Assembly (NCBI GenBank): GCA_001873105.1
Contig: MNYN01000067.1
Coordinates: forward strand, 1-64,000
Reading direction: 5' to 3'
From: Flavobacteriaceae bacterium CG2_30_34_30
GTDB lineage: Bacteria > Bacteroidota > Bacteroidia > Flavobacteriales > Flavobacteriaceae
DNA length: 64,000 nucleotides
The position numbers were made by a program, and so were the translations under genes. The notes under the pieces were generated by a model, which was not told where the DNA came from, searched no databases, and was given only the letters and a program-made list of their open reading frames with translations. Positions 16,071 to 25,301 of the stretch are shown here, in pieces. Position 1 is the first letter of the stretch. Each line of letters opens with the position of its first letter.

Positions 16071-17306
16071 GTGTTTATGCTTCGTTGGAGTCTTTTTATA
16101 ATACTTTATATTCTTATTGATTTATACGCTTTTCAGGCTTTAAAAAATGTAACTAAGAGCAAATGGATTTATGCTATTTATATTTTAGCCTCTTTGGTAG
16201 TACTATTTAATGTGATGTATCAAATCTCCACCTATGACAGCTCAAGATTTATGGATGCCGGAAGGGCGTATGCTTTCGGATTTTTTATTACTATTTTTAT
16301 CCCAAAACTTATATTAATTTCTTTTGTATTTGGAGAGGATGTTTTTCGGTTTTTTATTGCGTTTTATGGTAAGTTTTTCGCAAGTTCTGGGGAATTTCAT
16401 CTTCCATCTAGACGAAAATTTGTAAGCATTTTAGCTCTTACGGTAGCAGCAATTCCATTTACTTCGCTGCTTTTTGGTATGTATAAAGGAAAGTACAACT
16501 ACAAAGTATGGAGCTATAAGTTAGAGTTTGACGATTTGCCCGAATCTTTTGATGGTTTTCAAATTACTCATATTAGTGATATTCACAGTGGCAGTTTTGA
16601 TGATAAAATTAAAGTGCAATACGGCATTGATTTGATAAATGAACAAAAAAGCGACATCATTTTATTTACAGGAGATTTAGTGAATAATCTTGCAGACGAA
16701 ATGATCCCTTGGAAAGAAGCTTTTTCAAAATTACAAGCCAAAGAAGGTGTTTATTCGGTTTTAGGCAACCACGATTATGGTGAATATGTAAATTGGAATA
16801 ACCAAGATGAAAAACAATCAAATTTTGAAGCAGTAAAAAATGTTCAAAAGGAAATGGGTTGGCATTTATTGCTTAACGAATCGCATTTTCTTAAACTCAA
16901 TGATGAAAAAATAGCATTGATAGGCGTTGAAAACTGGGGAGAAGGCGGTTTTAAAAAAGCAGGCAATTTAGATAAAGCAGTTTCAACGGTTTCTGAAGAT
17001 ACTTTTAAAATACTAATGAGTCACGACCCATCACACTGGAAGTCTAAAGTAAAGGACGATTTGCGTAAATTTCATTTAACACTTAGCGGACACACGCACG
17101 GGATGCAGTTTGGGATTGAAATTCCGGGGTGGTTTAAATGGAGTCCCATAAAATATCGCTATGAGCATTGGGCCGGAATTTATGAAGAAAGTGGTAAATA
17201 TATTAATGTAAATCGAGGTTTTGGTTTTTTAGGTTATCCCGGACGTGTTGGTATTTGGCCGGAAATTTCTGTAATTACTTTAAAGCGCAAAACGCCAATA
17301 GTTTAA
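16071..17306 (+). CDS. Membrane-anchored metallophosphoesterase
   Basis: 411 aa; N-terminal TM helices, THISDIHSGSFD, LFTGDLVNN, GNHDYGEY, SGHTHGMQ. Confidence 0.92.
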   Translation: MFMLRWSLFIILYILIDLYAFQALKNVTKSKWIYAIYILASLVVLFNVMYQISTYDSSRFMDAGRAYAFGFFITIFIPKLILISFVFGEDVFRFFIAFYGKFFASSGEFHLPSRRKFVSILALTVAAIPFTSLLFGMYKGKYNYKVWSYKLEFDDLPESFDGFQITHISDIHSGSFDDKIKVQYGIDLINEQKSDIILFTGDLVNNLADEMIPWKEAFSKLQAKEGVYSVLGNHDYGEYVNWNNQDEKQSNFEAVKNVQKEMGWHLLLNESHFLKLNDEKIALIGVENWGEGGFKKAGNLDKAVSTVSEDTFKILMSHDPSHWKSKVKDDLRKFHLTLSGHTHGMQFGIEIPGWFKWSPIKYRYEHWAGIYEESGKYINVNRGFGFLGYPGRVGIWPEISVITLKRKTPIV

Positions 17307-17539
17307 TAATTCTAATTCTTTTAGGGTTTCATTCGTAAATAAACTGTTTTTAAATATTGGTTTAGATTTATTTTTTATGAAATGTTAATATTCAATTAGT
17401 TGTAACAATTAAATTGAAATTAATTAGGTTTTTAAGTTATTTATTTGAAACATTTACACTCCCAAAGTATCATAAAAATTTACGCCTTAGTAATGTTGAA
17501 TTTCAATAAATCCAATTGTAAATTTAATAAAACTAAAAA

Positions 17540-19015
17540 ATGGTTATCCCCAAACTTTTCTTTAGAAATGGCTTCTTGCTATTTCTATTTTCAAATCTAT
17601 TTATTTTAACGGTTTACGCTCAAGTAGGTATAGGAAACACAAATCCAAATGCATCGGCTATGCTAGACATCACTTCCGATACCCAAGGAATGCTAGCGCC
17701 AAGAATGACAACCGCACAAAGAACTGCAATTGTAACCCCGGCAAACAGCCTTTGGGTGTATGATACAACACTTAGTTCATATTATTTTTATGATGCACTA
17801 ACTACAAGCTGGTTAAAAGTCAATTCTTCTAAGGAAACCAGAACTAATTTTAAACTCATAAAATCTGCGTCTGACCTTGCTCCAGAATTGACAGCCGGGG
17901 GAGGCACTGCTTATTTACTCGATGAAAATACCTTATATGAAATTAATGGAATGATTGTTTTAACTGTTCCAATTAATCTTAATAATGCGTATGTTGCAGG
18001 ATTAGATGCCGCAGAAGATATTTTAGTATCCGGAGTAGGGAAAACTCTTTTTCAGGGAAATGAAGGAGGCAGCATCCGTAACGTTACCATCACTGGAGGA
18101 GGTACTGTTTTTAATATTACAGGGTCACCTACAGGCTCTATGCTTGTTCAAAATACTATTATTGCCAATATGGCAAGTGTGGGAACAATTTCAGGATTAG
18201 GACTTTACTTTTCTAATATTGTACAATATGTTGGGAATACAAATGGAATTACCTATACTAATATCAGCAATTTATTATTAAGCAACCAAGGCTGGTTTGC
18301 CGGAAATGCAGGAACCTATGAAAAGTTTACAGGCACCTTTACTATCATTGAAAAACAAAGTGGATTAACCATTGTGGATAGCCCTTCTATAGGTATTGAT
18401 GTAAGTTCTAACCCAACAGTTGAACAAGGCTTTATTTCAGGAACCTCTTTTTCAGGAACAGGCGATTATGTAAAAGGATATACTACCGGCTCCTATACAG
18501 GATTTAATTTTACAAATGACTGGACAGTAAATTGTCCGGGTTTACCCAAAGAATCTGATGGGGAAGCTTCAGCAAATATTTATTATACAGGAAATATAAC
18601 CACTGGTTTTGTGCAAACAGTGATTAACAATAATGCTTTTAATTTAACAGGAAACTCAGGTTCAAATGCTACGGCAGCCGTTAATTTATTTAGGACTTCT
18701 TCACCACAAAGTAATAGGATAACCTATGATGGGCATAAAACAAGAACGTTTCAAATTAACGCCTCTCTTTCGGTTAGGGAAAGTACTTCTGTTGGAAATT
18801 TTTATGCATTTCTCATTGTAAAAAATGGAAGTGTCGTTTTAACAGAAACTAATTCTGTGATGCGTGTTAATAATACAAGTGATGTCAACAGCTTAGCAAT
18901 ATCAGGCACAGTGGAGTTAAACCCAGGCGATTATATTGAAATATGGGGGCAACGATTAGCAGGTTCAGGAACAACAACAATAGTAGTTTTTTCATTGAAC
19001 TTGAACATCAAATAA
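17540..19015 (+). CDS. Secreted/surface protein with Bacteroidota N-terminal module (QVGIGNTNPNASAMLDITS...)
   Basis: 491 aa; signal peptide followed by VGIGxxxPxxSAxLDI...GxLxPRMTTAQR; Thr/Gly/Ser-rich remainder. Confidence 0.65.
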   Translation: MVIPKLFFRNGFLLFLFSNLFILTVYAQVGIGNTNPNASAMLDITSDTQGMLAPRMTTAQRTAIVTPANSLWVYDTTLSSYYFYDALTTSWLKVNSSKETRTNFKLIKSASDLAPELTAGGGTAYLLDENTLYEINGMIVLTVPINLNNAYVAGLDAAEDILVSGVGKTLFQGNEGGSIRNVTITGGGTVFNITGSPTGSMLVQNTIIANMASVGTISGLGLYFSNIVQYVGNTNGITYTNISNLLLSNQGWFAGNAGTYEKFTGTFTIIEKQSGLTIVDSPSIGIDVSSNPTVEQGFISGTSFSGTGDYVKGYTTGSYTGFNFTNDWTVNCPGLPKESDGEASANIYYTGNITTGFVQTVINNNAFNLTGNSGSNATAAVNLFRTSSPQSNRITYDGHKTRTFQINASLSVRESTSVGNFYAFLIVKNGSVVLTETNSVMRVNNTSDVNSLAISGTVELNPGDYIEIWGQRLAGSGTTTIVVFSLNLNIK

Positions 19016-19075
19016 AGCTGGAAATCTTATCTACTTAATTTTTTCCCAAAAAACACCACATTTCACCATAAATAC

Positions 19076-19083
19076 TATATTTG
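19076..19083 (+). promoter_or_regulatory. Putative -7 element TATATTTG upstream of the thioredoxin-like gene
   Basis: Matches Bacteroidota TAnnTTTG; no clear -33 TTG. Confidence 0.4.
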
Positions 19084-19104
19084 TAGTACTAAATAGCTGA
19101 ACTT

Positions 19105-19401
19105 ATGTCTAAATTTGGTGAATTAATTGGGGCTCCAGTGCCTGTATTGTTAGATTTTTATACAGACTGGAATGAGCAATCTACAGCAATGCATCCTGTT
19201 TTACGGGATGTTGCAGCTGCTTTAGGCGATAAAGCCAAAGTGATAAAAATTGATGTAGAAAAAAACAAAGATCTTGCAGAAGCTCTTCGTGTAAAAGGGT
19301 TGCCCACTTTAATGATTTATAAAGACGGCGAAATGAAATGGCGCCAAAGTGGAGAGCAAGATGCCAACACCCTTATTGGTTTGGTAAACGAGTATGTTTA
19401 A
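19105..19401 (+). CDS. Thioredoxin family protein lacking the canonical CxxC
   Basis: 98 aa; VLLDFYTDWNEQSTAMHPVLRDVAAAL...KVIKIDVEKN...LRVKGLPTLMIYKDGEMKWRQSGE; the active-site position reads WNEQS. Confidence 0.85.
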   Translation: MSKFGELIGAPVPVLLDFYTDWNEQSTAMHPVLRDVAAALGDKAKVIKIDVEKNKDLAEALRVKGLPTLMIYKDGEMKWRQSGEQDANTLIGLVNEYV

Positions 19402-20099
19402 GGTATTGCTTTAAAAACATAGCCCATATTGGAGTAGTGTGTTAATATTTTAGGCAGAGCATATCGAAGGTTCATTTCTGCTTTTTTGCTGTCGTGAAAA
19501 ATAATAATGCTTCCTTTTCTTGTGTTTTTTAAAACATTTTCCAAACATTTTTCTTTTGAAATGGATGAATCAAAATCAGCACTCAACACATCCCACATAA
19601 CAATTTGAAACCCCTTTTTTTGAAGTTTTTTTGCTTTTTTTGACGATAATTTTCCATAAGGAGGGCGGAAAAGGAATTGGTTTATTTGAGGTTTTTTTTC
19701 ATTTTTTATGGATGAATTTTCTCTTTCTACTTTATTTCCCCCTAAAATTTTAATTCTTTCATTAATAACTTCCTGTGCTTTCAGGACATTTTCTAAATAG
19801 CTATCTGAAGAAGTTAAATTTGCGTTTAGGTGATTTTGAGTATGATTGCCAATAGCGTGTCCTTCCTTATAAATTTGGTTAAAAATACCCGGATTTTCTT
19901 CTATGTTTTTTCCGATACAAAAAAAAGTTGCTTTTGCTTGGTGTTTTTTTAATTGTTCTAAAACCCACGGAGTAACCTCAGGAATTGGACCATCATCAAA
20001 AGTGAGGTATATAATTTTTTGTTTGGAAGAAAATGCCCAAAGCCTTTTTTTAAAAAGAAGTTTAAAGATTTTGGGCGTTTTTACCAAATAGGCTTTCAC
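19398..20099 (-). CDS. Polysaccharide deacetylase family protein (NodB homology)
   Basis: 233 aa; IIYLTFDDGPIPEVTPWVL, GNHTQNH, FRPPYGKL. Confidence 0.92.
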   Translation of the reverse strand: MKAYLVKTPKIFKLLFKKRLWAFSSKQKIIYLTFDDGPIPEVTPWVLEQLKKHQAKATFFCIGKNIEENPGIFNQIYKEGHAIGNHTQNHLNANLTSSDSYLENVLKAQEVINERIKILGGNKVERENSSIKNEKKPQINQFLFRPPYGKLSSKKAKKLQKKGFQIVMWDVLSADFDSSISKEKCLENVLKNTRKGSIIIFHDSKKAEMNLRYALPKILTHYSNMGYVFKAIP

Positions 20100-20102
20100 T
20101 AG

Positions 20103-23100
20103 TTATTCTATTTTAGCTTGTTCTAAAGAATCCATCAAGCGAAGAAACGTTTCTTCGTTCATAGTGTCTGATGTGTCATTAATTGAATCTCTTGCTTTTT
20201 CTAAAGTTTCTTCTTCAGCCGGAAAAAAGTGATTGAATAATTTTAAATGCCTGTTAAAATCGTCTGCTCTTGATTTTAAAATAGAATCGTTTTTGCTATA
20301 AAGTAAATTGCCTAAAAGACTTCTGTAACGTTCTATGTCCATGTAAATAGTTTCAATATATTCGCTTTGGAGGGCGTAGCTTAATCCACTGTAATAAATT
20401 AATCGTTCTTGATATTTTTTTGCAACTTTATCGTATAATTCAACAGCTTTTTCTTCCTTACCTACTTCAAAATAACCGCTTACATAAGGTTCTAAAAGGG
20501 TGTAATATTCATAGTACTCTACCGGCATGTTTTTCATAGCAAGGTCTAAAATTTGTTCTGCTTTTGTTAATTTTTCTTCTAAAATCAACTTTTCTGCTAG
20601 TCTAGCAAGGTTGCTTCGGTAGCTGATACTGTTTTTTCTAGTTTCAGGATCGTGATAAATGTCTGGGCTTCCGGAGTTTCCCCAATCCCATTTCATAACA
20701 ATTTCAAACATTTTTTCGCTGTCAATTCTACCCATATCAAAAGGATTTCTTTTGTCTATATTGGTTTTTATAGGTACTAATTTATAAACTAGTCCATCTA
20801 ATTGTAAATATTCTTTCATCCATAAATAGTCATCATCACCAAAACTTCCTGCGGAAAAATAAATAGGTCGTTCCCAATTATTATTATTAATAATGTCTAA
20901 CATCATAAAACGATTTCTTAGCAGGCCGTCGGCTTTTATTTCAATGTCAATATAGGGAACGATAAGGTCAGCATCTTTAGGGTTTACAATACCGTTTCTT
21001 AAAACGGCATCTTTATCTACTGGAATTCTTATTTTTTTAGAAGGAAAGGTGTAAATAAATTGACCATTTTGCAATTCTAAAGTCGTTCTAGGGTCTTCTG
21101 TTGCAATCCAGTTTATCCATCTTTCTAAAGAAATAGTATCGTCAACTTCTACATAAGGATGCTTCATAATTTGTTGTCGTTTGCTTCCTCTGTATTGATT
21201 GGGAGTAAAGCTTAACGGAATGGGGTCACTTTCAAAAGCTTTTTTCCGCATATCGTTTATATACCAGTCTGTGTTGAATAGACTCGTGTTAATTACTCGA
21301 ATATCGGTGCGATATTTTTCTACATTTTGAGCATACCAAAGTGCAAAAGTGTCATTGTCGCCAATAGTAAAAACAATACCGTTTTTATCCATAGAATCTA
21401 GATATTTTTTTGCCATTGCTCTGGCGGTGTAACGGTCAGATCTGTCGTGATCATCCCAGTTTTGAGAAGCCAAAAGTATAGGTGCGGCAAGAAGACCAAC
21501 TACAAGAACAAGTGGAATAGCGATTTTAGGCTGGAGGTGCTTTTTAATCATTTCATACAAAGCATAAATTCCAAAGCCAATCCAAATGGCAAATACATAA
21601 AAGGAACCAACTAGAGCATAATCACGCTCTCTAGGTTCAAAAGGTCGTTCGTTGAGATATACTTTTAAGGCAATTCCAGTAAATAGAAAAAATACCGTGA
21701 GTACCCAAAAACTACTTTTGTCTTTGTTGTAATGGAAAACGATGCCTAAGATTCCTAAAATTAATGGTAAAAAATAATAGGTGTTTCTGCCTTTATTGTT
21801 TAAAACATCGCTTGGCAGGTTTTCTTGAGAGCCCAATCGAGCTTCATCTACAAATTTAATTCCGCTGATCCAATTACCACTAAAGTTGTCGTTTTTACCT
21901 TGAATGTCATCTTGTTTTCCTGTAAAATTCCACATAAAGTAACGCCAGTACATATATCCAAATTGGTATTGAAACATATAACGCATATTTTGGAGGAAGG
22001 AGGGTTTTTCAATATCTAAATACTCTCCAAAACGGGTTAAAAAGCCGTGGTAGTCTTCACTGTCAATTTCACCTTGTTGGAATTTATTTTTAAAAACAGA
22101 AACTTCATTGACTAGCTTTTCTTGATCGAGGTATTCTCTTTTAATTTTAAATTCTATTCCTTCGGTGAGTGCGATATAGTTGGCTGCGTGTTCAGCACTC
22201 CACATTCTGGGAAGAAACGTTTTATGGGAATCGTCATAATTAGGAATGGCGCTTTTATAATTATTAACAATCACATATTTTTTTGTTTCTAGATCTCTTT
22301 CATAGTTTATTTTTTCATCTCTATAGGAATTATTTTTGTCAATTCCTGCGTACATTTCCGTAAACTGTGGACCATAAAGTAAAGGGTTTTCACCGTACTG
22401 TTCCCGGTTGTAATATGCAAGTAATTCTTGTGCGTCACTTGGTTTGTTTTCATTAATAACTGTACCTGCATTTGCTCGAATAGGCAGCATAATCCAGTTG
22501 GAAAAGCCTATAAAGATAAAAAGAATACAAAGTACAAGAGTGTTTAGTTTTACATAGTTTTTGTTTCGCGTATAGCGCAATAAAAAATAAAAAGCGGCTA
22601 TAATGAGTAATGCAGCAATAATAGTTCCTGAATTAAAAGGAAGTCCGATGGAATTGACAAAAAACAATTCAGAAGCTGAGAAAAAACGCATGCTCATAGG
22701 AAGCAGGAATAGAAAAATAAATAAGAGTGCGCCAACCACCACAAAATTTGCAATTATAAAATTTTTGATGGTTACTTTTTCATAGTTTTTAAAGAAATAT
22801 AAAAATCCAATTGCAGGGATGGTAAGTAAACTCATAAAGTGAACTCCAAAGGACAATCCAATTACAAAAGCAATTAAAATCACCCAGCGGTTTCCTCTTG
22901 GGGTATGCATGTCATGTTCCCAACGCAACCCCAAATAAAATAGAATTGCCATAAGGCAAGAAGCCATAGCATACACTTCAGCTTCTAAAGCACTAAACCA
23001 AAAGCTATCGGTATAAGTAAATGCTAAGGAACCTACGGCGGCACTTCCTAAAATTAAAATAGCTTTGTTTGCCTTTATGTCTTCGTTTTTAGAAAGAATA

Positions 23101-23426
23101 TTCTGAAGTAGGATAGTGATAGTCCAAAACAAAAATAAAATGGTAAATGCGCTGGCAAAGACGGACATTAAATTTACTGTCAAAGCAATATTTTCAGCTC
23201 CTGAGGCAAAAATAGAAAAAAATGCCCCCAATATTTGATATAATGGGGCTCCCGGGGGGTGTCCTACTTCCAGATTAGAGGCTGTAGTAATGTATTCGCC
23301 TGCGTCCCAAAAACTAGCAGTAGGTTCTACGGTTAGCCAGTAGGTGGTTAGTGCTATGATAAAGACTACCCAACCTAAAATAACATTCCATTTTTTAAAG
23401 TTAAAATCAACCATATCGTTTTTCAT
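20103..23426 (-). CDS. DUF2723 (TMEM260-like) multi-pass membrane protein, putative protein O-glycosyltransferase
   Basis: 1107 aa; TVEPTASFWDAGEYITTASNLEVGHPPGAPLYQILGAFFS. Confidence 0.9.
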   Translation of the reverse strand: MKNDMVDFNFKKWNVILGWVVFIIALTTYWLTVEPTASFWDAGEYITTASNLEVGHPPGAPLYQILGAFFSIFASGAENIALTVNLMSVFASAFTILFLFWTITILLQNILSKNEDIKANKAILILGSAAVGSLAFTYTDSFWFSALEAEVYAMASCLMAILFYLGLRWEHDMHTPRGNRWVILIAFVIGLSFGVHFMSLLTIPAIGFLYFFKNYEKVTIKNFIIANFVVVGALLFIFLFLLPMSMRFFSASELFFVNSIGLPFNSGTIIAALLIIAAFYFLLRYTRNKNYVKLNTLVLCILFIFIGFSNWIMLPIRANAGTVINENKPSDAQELLAYYNREQYGENPLLYGPQFTEMYAGIDKNNSYRDEKINYERDLETKKYVIVNNYKSAIPNYDDSHKTFLPRMWSAEHAANYIALTEGIEFKIKREYLDQEKLVNEVSVFKNKFQQGEIDSEDYHGFLTRFGEYLDIEKPSFLQNMRYMFQYQFGYMYWRYFMWNFTGKQDDIQGKNDNFSGNWISGIKFVDEARLGSQENLPSDVLNNKGRNTYYFLPLILGILGIVFHYNKDKSSFWVLTVFFLFTGIALKVYLNERPFEPRERDYALVGSFYVFAIWIGFGIYALYEMIKKHLQPKIAIPLVLVVGLLAAPILLASQNWDDHDRSDRYTARAMAKKYLDSMDKNGIVFTIGDNDTFALWYAQNVEKYRTDIRVINTSLFNTDWYINDMRKKAFESDPIPLSFTPNQYRGSKRQQIMKHPYVEVDDTISLERWINWIATEDPRTTLELQNGQFIYTFPSKKIRIPVDKDAVLRNGIVNPKDADLIVPYIDIEIKADGLLRNRFMMLDIINNNNWERPIYFSAGSFGDDDYLWMKEYLQLDGLVYKLVPIKTNIDKRNPFDMGRIDSEKMFEIVMKWDWGNSGSPDIYHDPETRKNSISYRSNLARLAEKLILEEKLTKAEQILDLAMKNMPVEYYEYYTLLEPYVSGYFEVGKEEKAVELYDKVAKKYQERLIYYSGLSYALQSEYIETIYMDIERYRSLLGNLLYSKNDSILKSRADDFNRHLKLFNHFFPAEEETLEKARDSINDTSDTMNEETFLRLMDSLEQAKIE

Positions 23427-23526
23427 TTAAAGGGCGAATTTAAGGATAATAATTCTAATCTTTTTTACGATTTATAAACACAGTTTTTAGATTTTTATTT
23501 TTTAATGGCTTTTTTTAATAAATAGT

Positions 23527-23556
23527 TTGTTTAAGAAAAAGTTTGTATTAAATTTG
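23527..23556 (+). promoter_or_regulatory. Putative promoter TTG-N19-TAAATTTG upstream of tRNA-Gln
   Basis: Bacteroidota -33/-7 elements with appropriate spacing. Confidence 0.6.
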
Positions 23557-23572
23557 CAACCGCTAAAAGCAT

Positions 23573-23645
23573 TGGCTCATGGTGTAACTGGCAACACGTC
23601 TGGTTTTGGTCCAGAAGAGTCTAGGTTCGAGCCCTAGTGAGCCAA
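23573..23645 (+). tRNA. tRNA-Gln (anticodon TTG)
   Basis: TGGCTCA/TGAGCCA acceptor stem; CTGGTTTTGGTCCAG anticodon arm with TTG; CTAGGTTCGAGCCCTAG T-arm. Confidence 0.95.
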
Positions 23646-23650
23646 CTTTA

Positions 23651-23687
23651 ATAAACCGATCTGTAAATCACAGATCGGTTTTTTGTT
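23651..23687 (+). terminator. Intrinsic terminator after tRNA-Gln
   Basis: AAACCGATCTGTaaatCACAGATCGGTTTTTTG. Confidence 0.8.
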
Positions 23688-23745
23688 TATTATAGTTTTA
23701 GGGCGAGAAATTTATCCCGATGGAATCGATAGCGAAACATGGGGA

Positions 23746-23763
23746 AGCCCTAGTGAGCCAACT
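23746..23763. repeat. Direct repeat of the tRNA-Gln 3' end (agccctagtgagccaact)
   Basis: 18-bp exact copy of 23630-23647. Confidence 0.9.
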
Positions 23764-23799
23764 AGTTTTTATGAAAATTAGAGAGGAAGGACAAAGGAA

Positions 23800-23840
23800 T
23801 AAAAAAACCTCTCAGGATGTTAAGAAGAGAGGTTTTTGTT
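23800..23840. terminator. Intrinsic terminator downstream of the universal stress protein gene
   Basis: AAAAAAACCTCTcaggatgttaagaAGAGAGGTTTTTG. Confidence 0.7.
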
Positions 23841-23844
23841 TGGC

Positions 23845-24693
23845 TTAAATTTTAAAAGTAATTACCGGCCTTTTTGAATGATTTACCAAATCTTCGCTTA
23901 TGCTACCATTAAAAAAGTGTGACAGACCTTTTCTTCCATGAGTAGCCATTCCAATAAGGTCGGCATCGATAAATTGTGCAAAGTTTAATATGCCTTTTTC
24001 TACAGAAGTATCGTTATAAATATTTAAGGAATAATTTTCTAATTCTATTCCTTTTATAAATTTATTCATAACACCATGAGCCTCAGCAGAAGTTAAAAAA
24101 TTGGAAGCCGTATTCACAAACAAAAGGTGAATTTTTGCGCCCATTTTGTTGGCAAAAATAATAGCTTCCTTAAAGGGAACTTTAGCTTCATTAGAGAAAT
24201 CGGTTGCAAAAACGAAATTTTTTACAACAAACTTTTTGTGTTCATCTTTAATCACTAGAACAGGAATGTTTGAAGACCGCACTACTTTTTCAGTATTACT
24301 TCCTATAAACATTTCTTTAAATCCACTAGCGCCGTGAGAGCCCATCACCACTAAATCTACTTTATGTTTGGCAGCAGCATCCATAATACCATCAAAAGCC
24401 TCCTGAAATAGTACGGTTTCATAAACAACAATTCCTTTTAAATAATCAGCACTCAAAACCTCTTCAAAACGTTTTCGAGCTAATTTCATGAAATAGAGAG
24501 ATTCTGGAAGGTCACCGCCTGAATTTGAAGGGTCAACCAAATTTAATGGTAATTCAAGCATATGCAATAAATAAATTTCACTTTTATGTTTTTTTGCAAG
24601 TTGAGCGGCTACTTTTAAGGCGTTTTCAGCTTGTAGCGAAAAATCAGTTGGAACAAGAATTTTTTTCATAGGGTTTATTTTGTTAAAGTCCAA
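23845..24693 (-). CDS. Universal stress protein, two tandem USP domains
   Basis: 282 aa; MKKILVPTDFSLQAENAL..., VVMGSHGASGFKEMFIGSNTEKVVRSSNIPVLVIK, second half MATHGRKGLSHFFNGS. Confidence 0.93.
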   Translation of the reverse strand: MDFNKINPMKKILVPTDFSLQAENALKVAAQLAKKHKSEIYLLHMLELPLNLVDPSNSGGDLPESLYFMKLARKRFEEVLSADYLKGIVVYETVLFQEAFDGIMDAAAKHKVDLVVMGSHGASGFKEMFIGSNTEKVVRSSNIPVLVIKDEHKKFVVKNFVFATDFSNEAKVPFKEAIIFANKMGAKIHLLFVNTASNFLTSAEAHGVMNKFIKGIELENYSLNIYNDTSVEKGILNFAQFIDADLIGMATHGRKGLSHFFNGSISEDLVNHSKRPVITFKI

Positions 24694-24740
24694 AAATAAT
24701 AGTTAAATTACAAAAAAAGATCCATTTACATCCTTTTTTT

Positions 24741-24765
24741 TTGTGAGAAATAATTACTATATTTG
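24741..24765 (+). promoter_or_regulatory. Putative promoter of rimP-nusA-infB (TTG ... TATATTTG)
   Basis: TATATTTG at 24758-24765, TTG around 24741. Confidence 0.6.
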
Positions 24766-24789
24766 CCGCGTTGAAAAAGGATTATATGC

Positions 24790-24815
24790 GAGGGGACAAA
24801 AAGTCCCCTCTTTTT
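24790..24815 (+). terminator. Intrinsic terminator-like hairpin in the rimP-nusA-infB leader
   Basis: GAGGGGAC-AAAAA-GTCCCCTC followed by TTTTT; lies between the putative promoter and the rimP start. Confidence 0.8.
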
Positions 24816-24825
24816 ATACTTAAAA

Positions 24826-25293
24826 ATGCTGAAAGAAAAGATAACAGATCTGCTTGAGGAAGCCTTATCCAAAAATCAATCATTGTTTCTTATTAATTTT
24901 GATATGGATGAAAACAACAATGTAAAAATAATTTTGGATGGCGATACAGGCGTAACCCTTCATGACTGTATTGCAGTAAGCAGGGCAATTGAGCACAATA
25001 TAGATAGAGATGAATATGATTTTGCTCTAGAAGTGGCGTCAGCCGGAGCTACATCTCCATTAATTTTACCTAGACAATACTTAAAAAATATTGGAAGAAC
25101 ACTTGAAGTAAAGCAAAAAGAGGGCGGCACTTTAGAAGGTATTCTTAGTGAAGTTACAGAGGAAGAAATTAAAATTACCTGGGAGGCAAGAGAACCAAAA
25201 CCAGTAGGAAAAGGTAAAATTACAGTACAAAGAAACGCAGTAATCCCCTTTTCAAATATCAAACAATCAAAAGTAAAAATAATATTTAATTAA
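24826..25293 (+). CDS. rimP: Ribosome maturation factor RimP
   Basis: 155 aa; upstream of nusA; DEYDFALEVASAGATSPLILPRQYLKNIGR. Confidence 0.93.
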   Translation: MLKEKITDLLEEALSKNQSLFLINFDMDENNNVKIILDGDTGVTLHDCIAVSRAIEHNIDRDEYDFALEVASAGATSPLILPRQYLKNIGRTLEVKQKEGGTLEGILSEVTEEEIKITWEAREPKPVGKGKITVQRNAVIPFSNIKQSKVKIIFN

Positions 25294-25301
25294 TTACAGA
25301 T

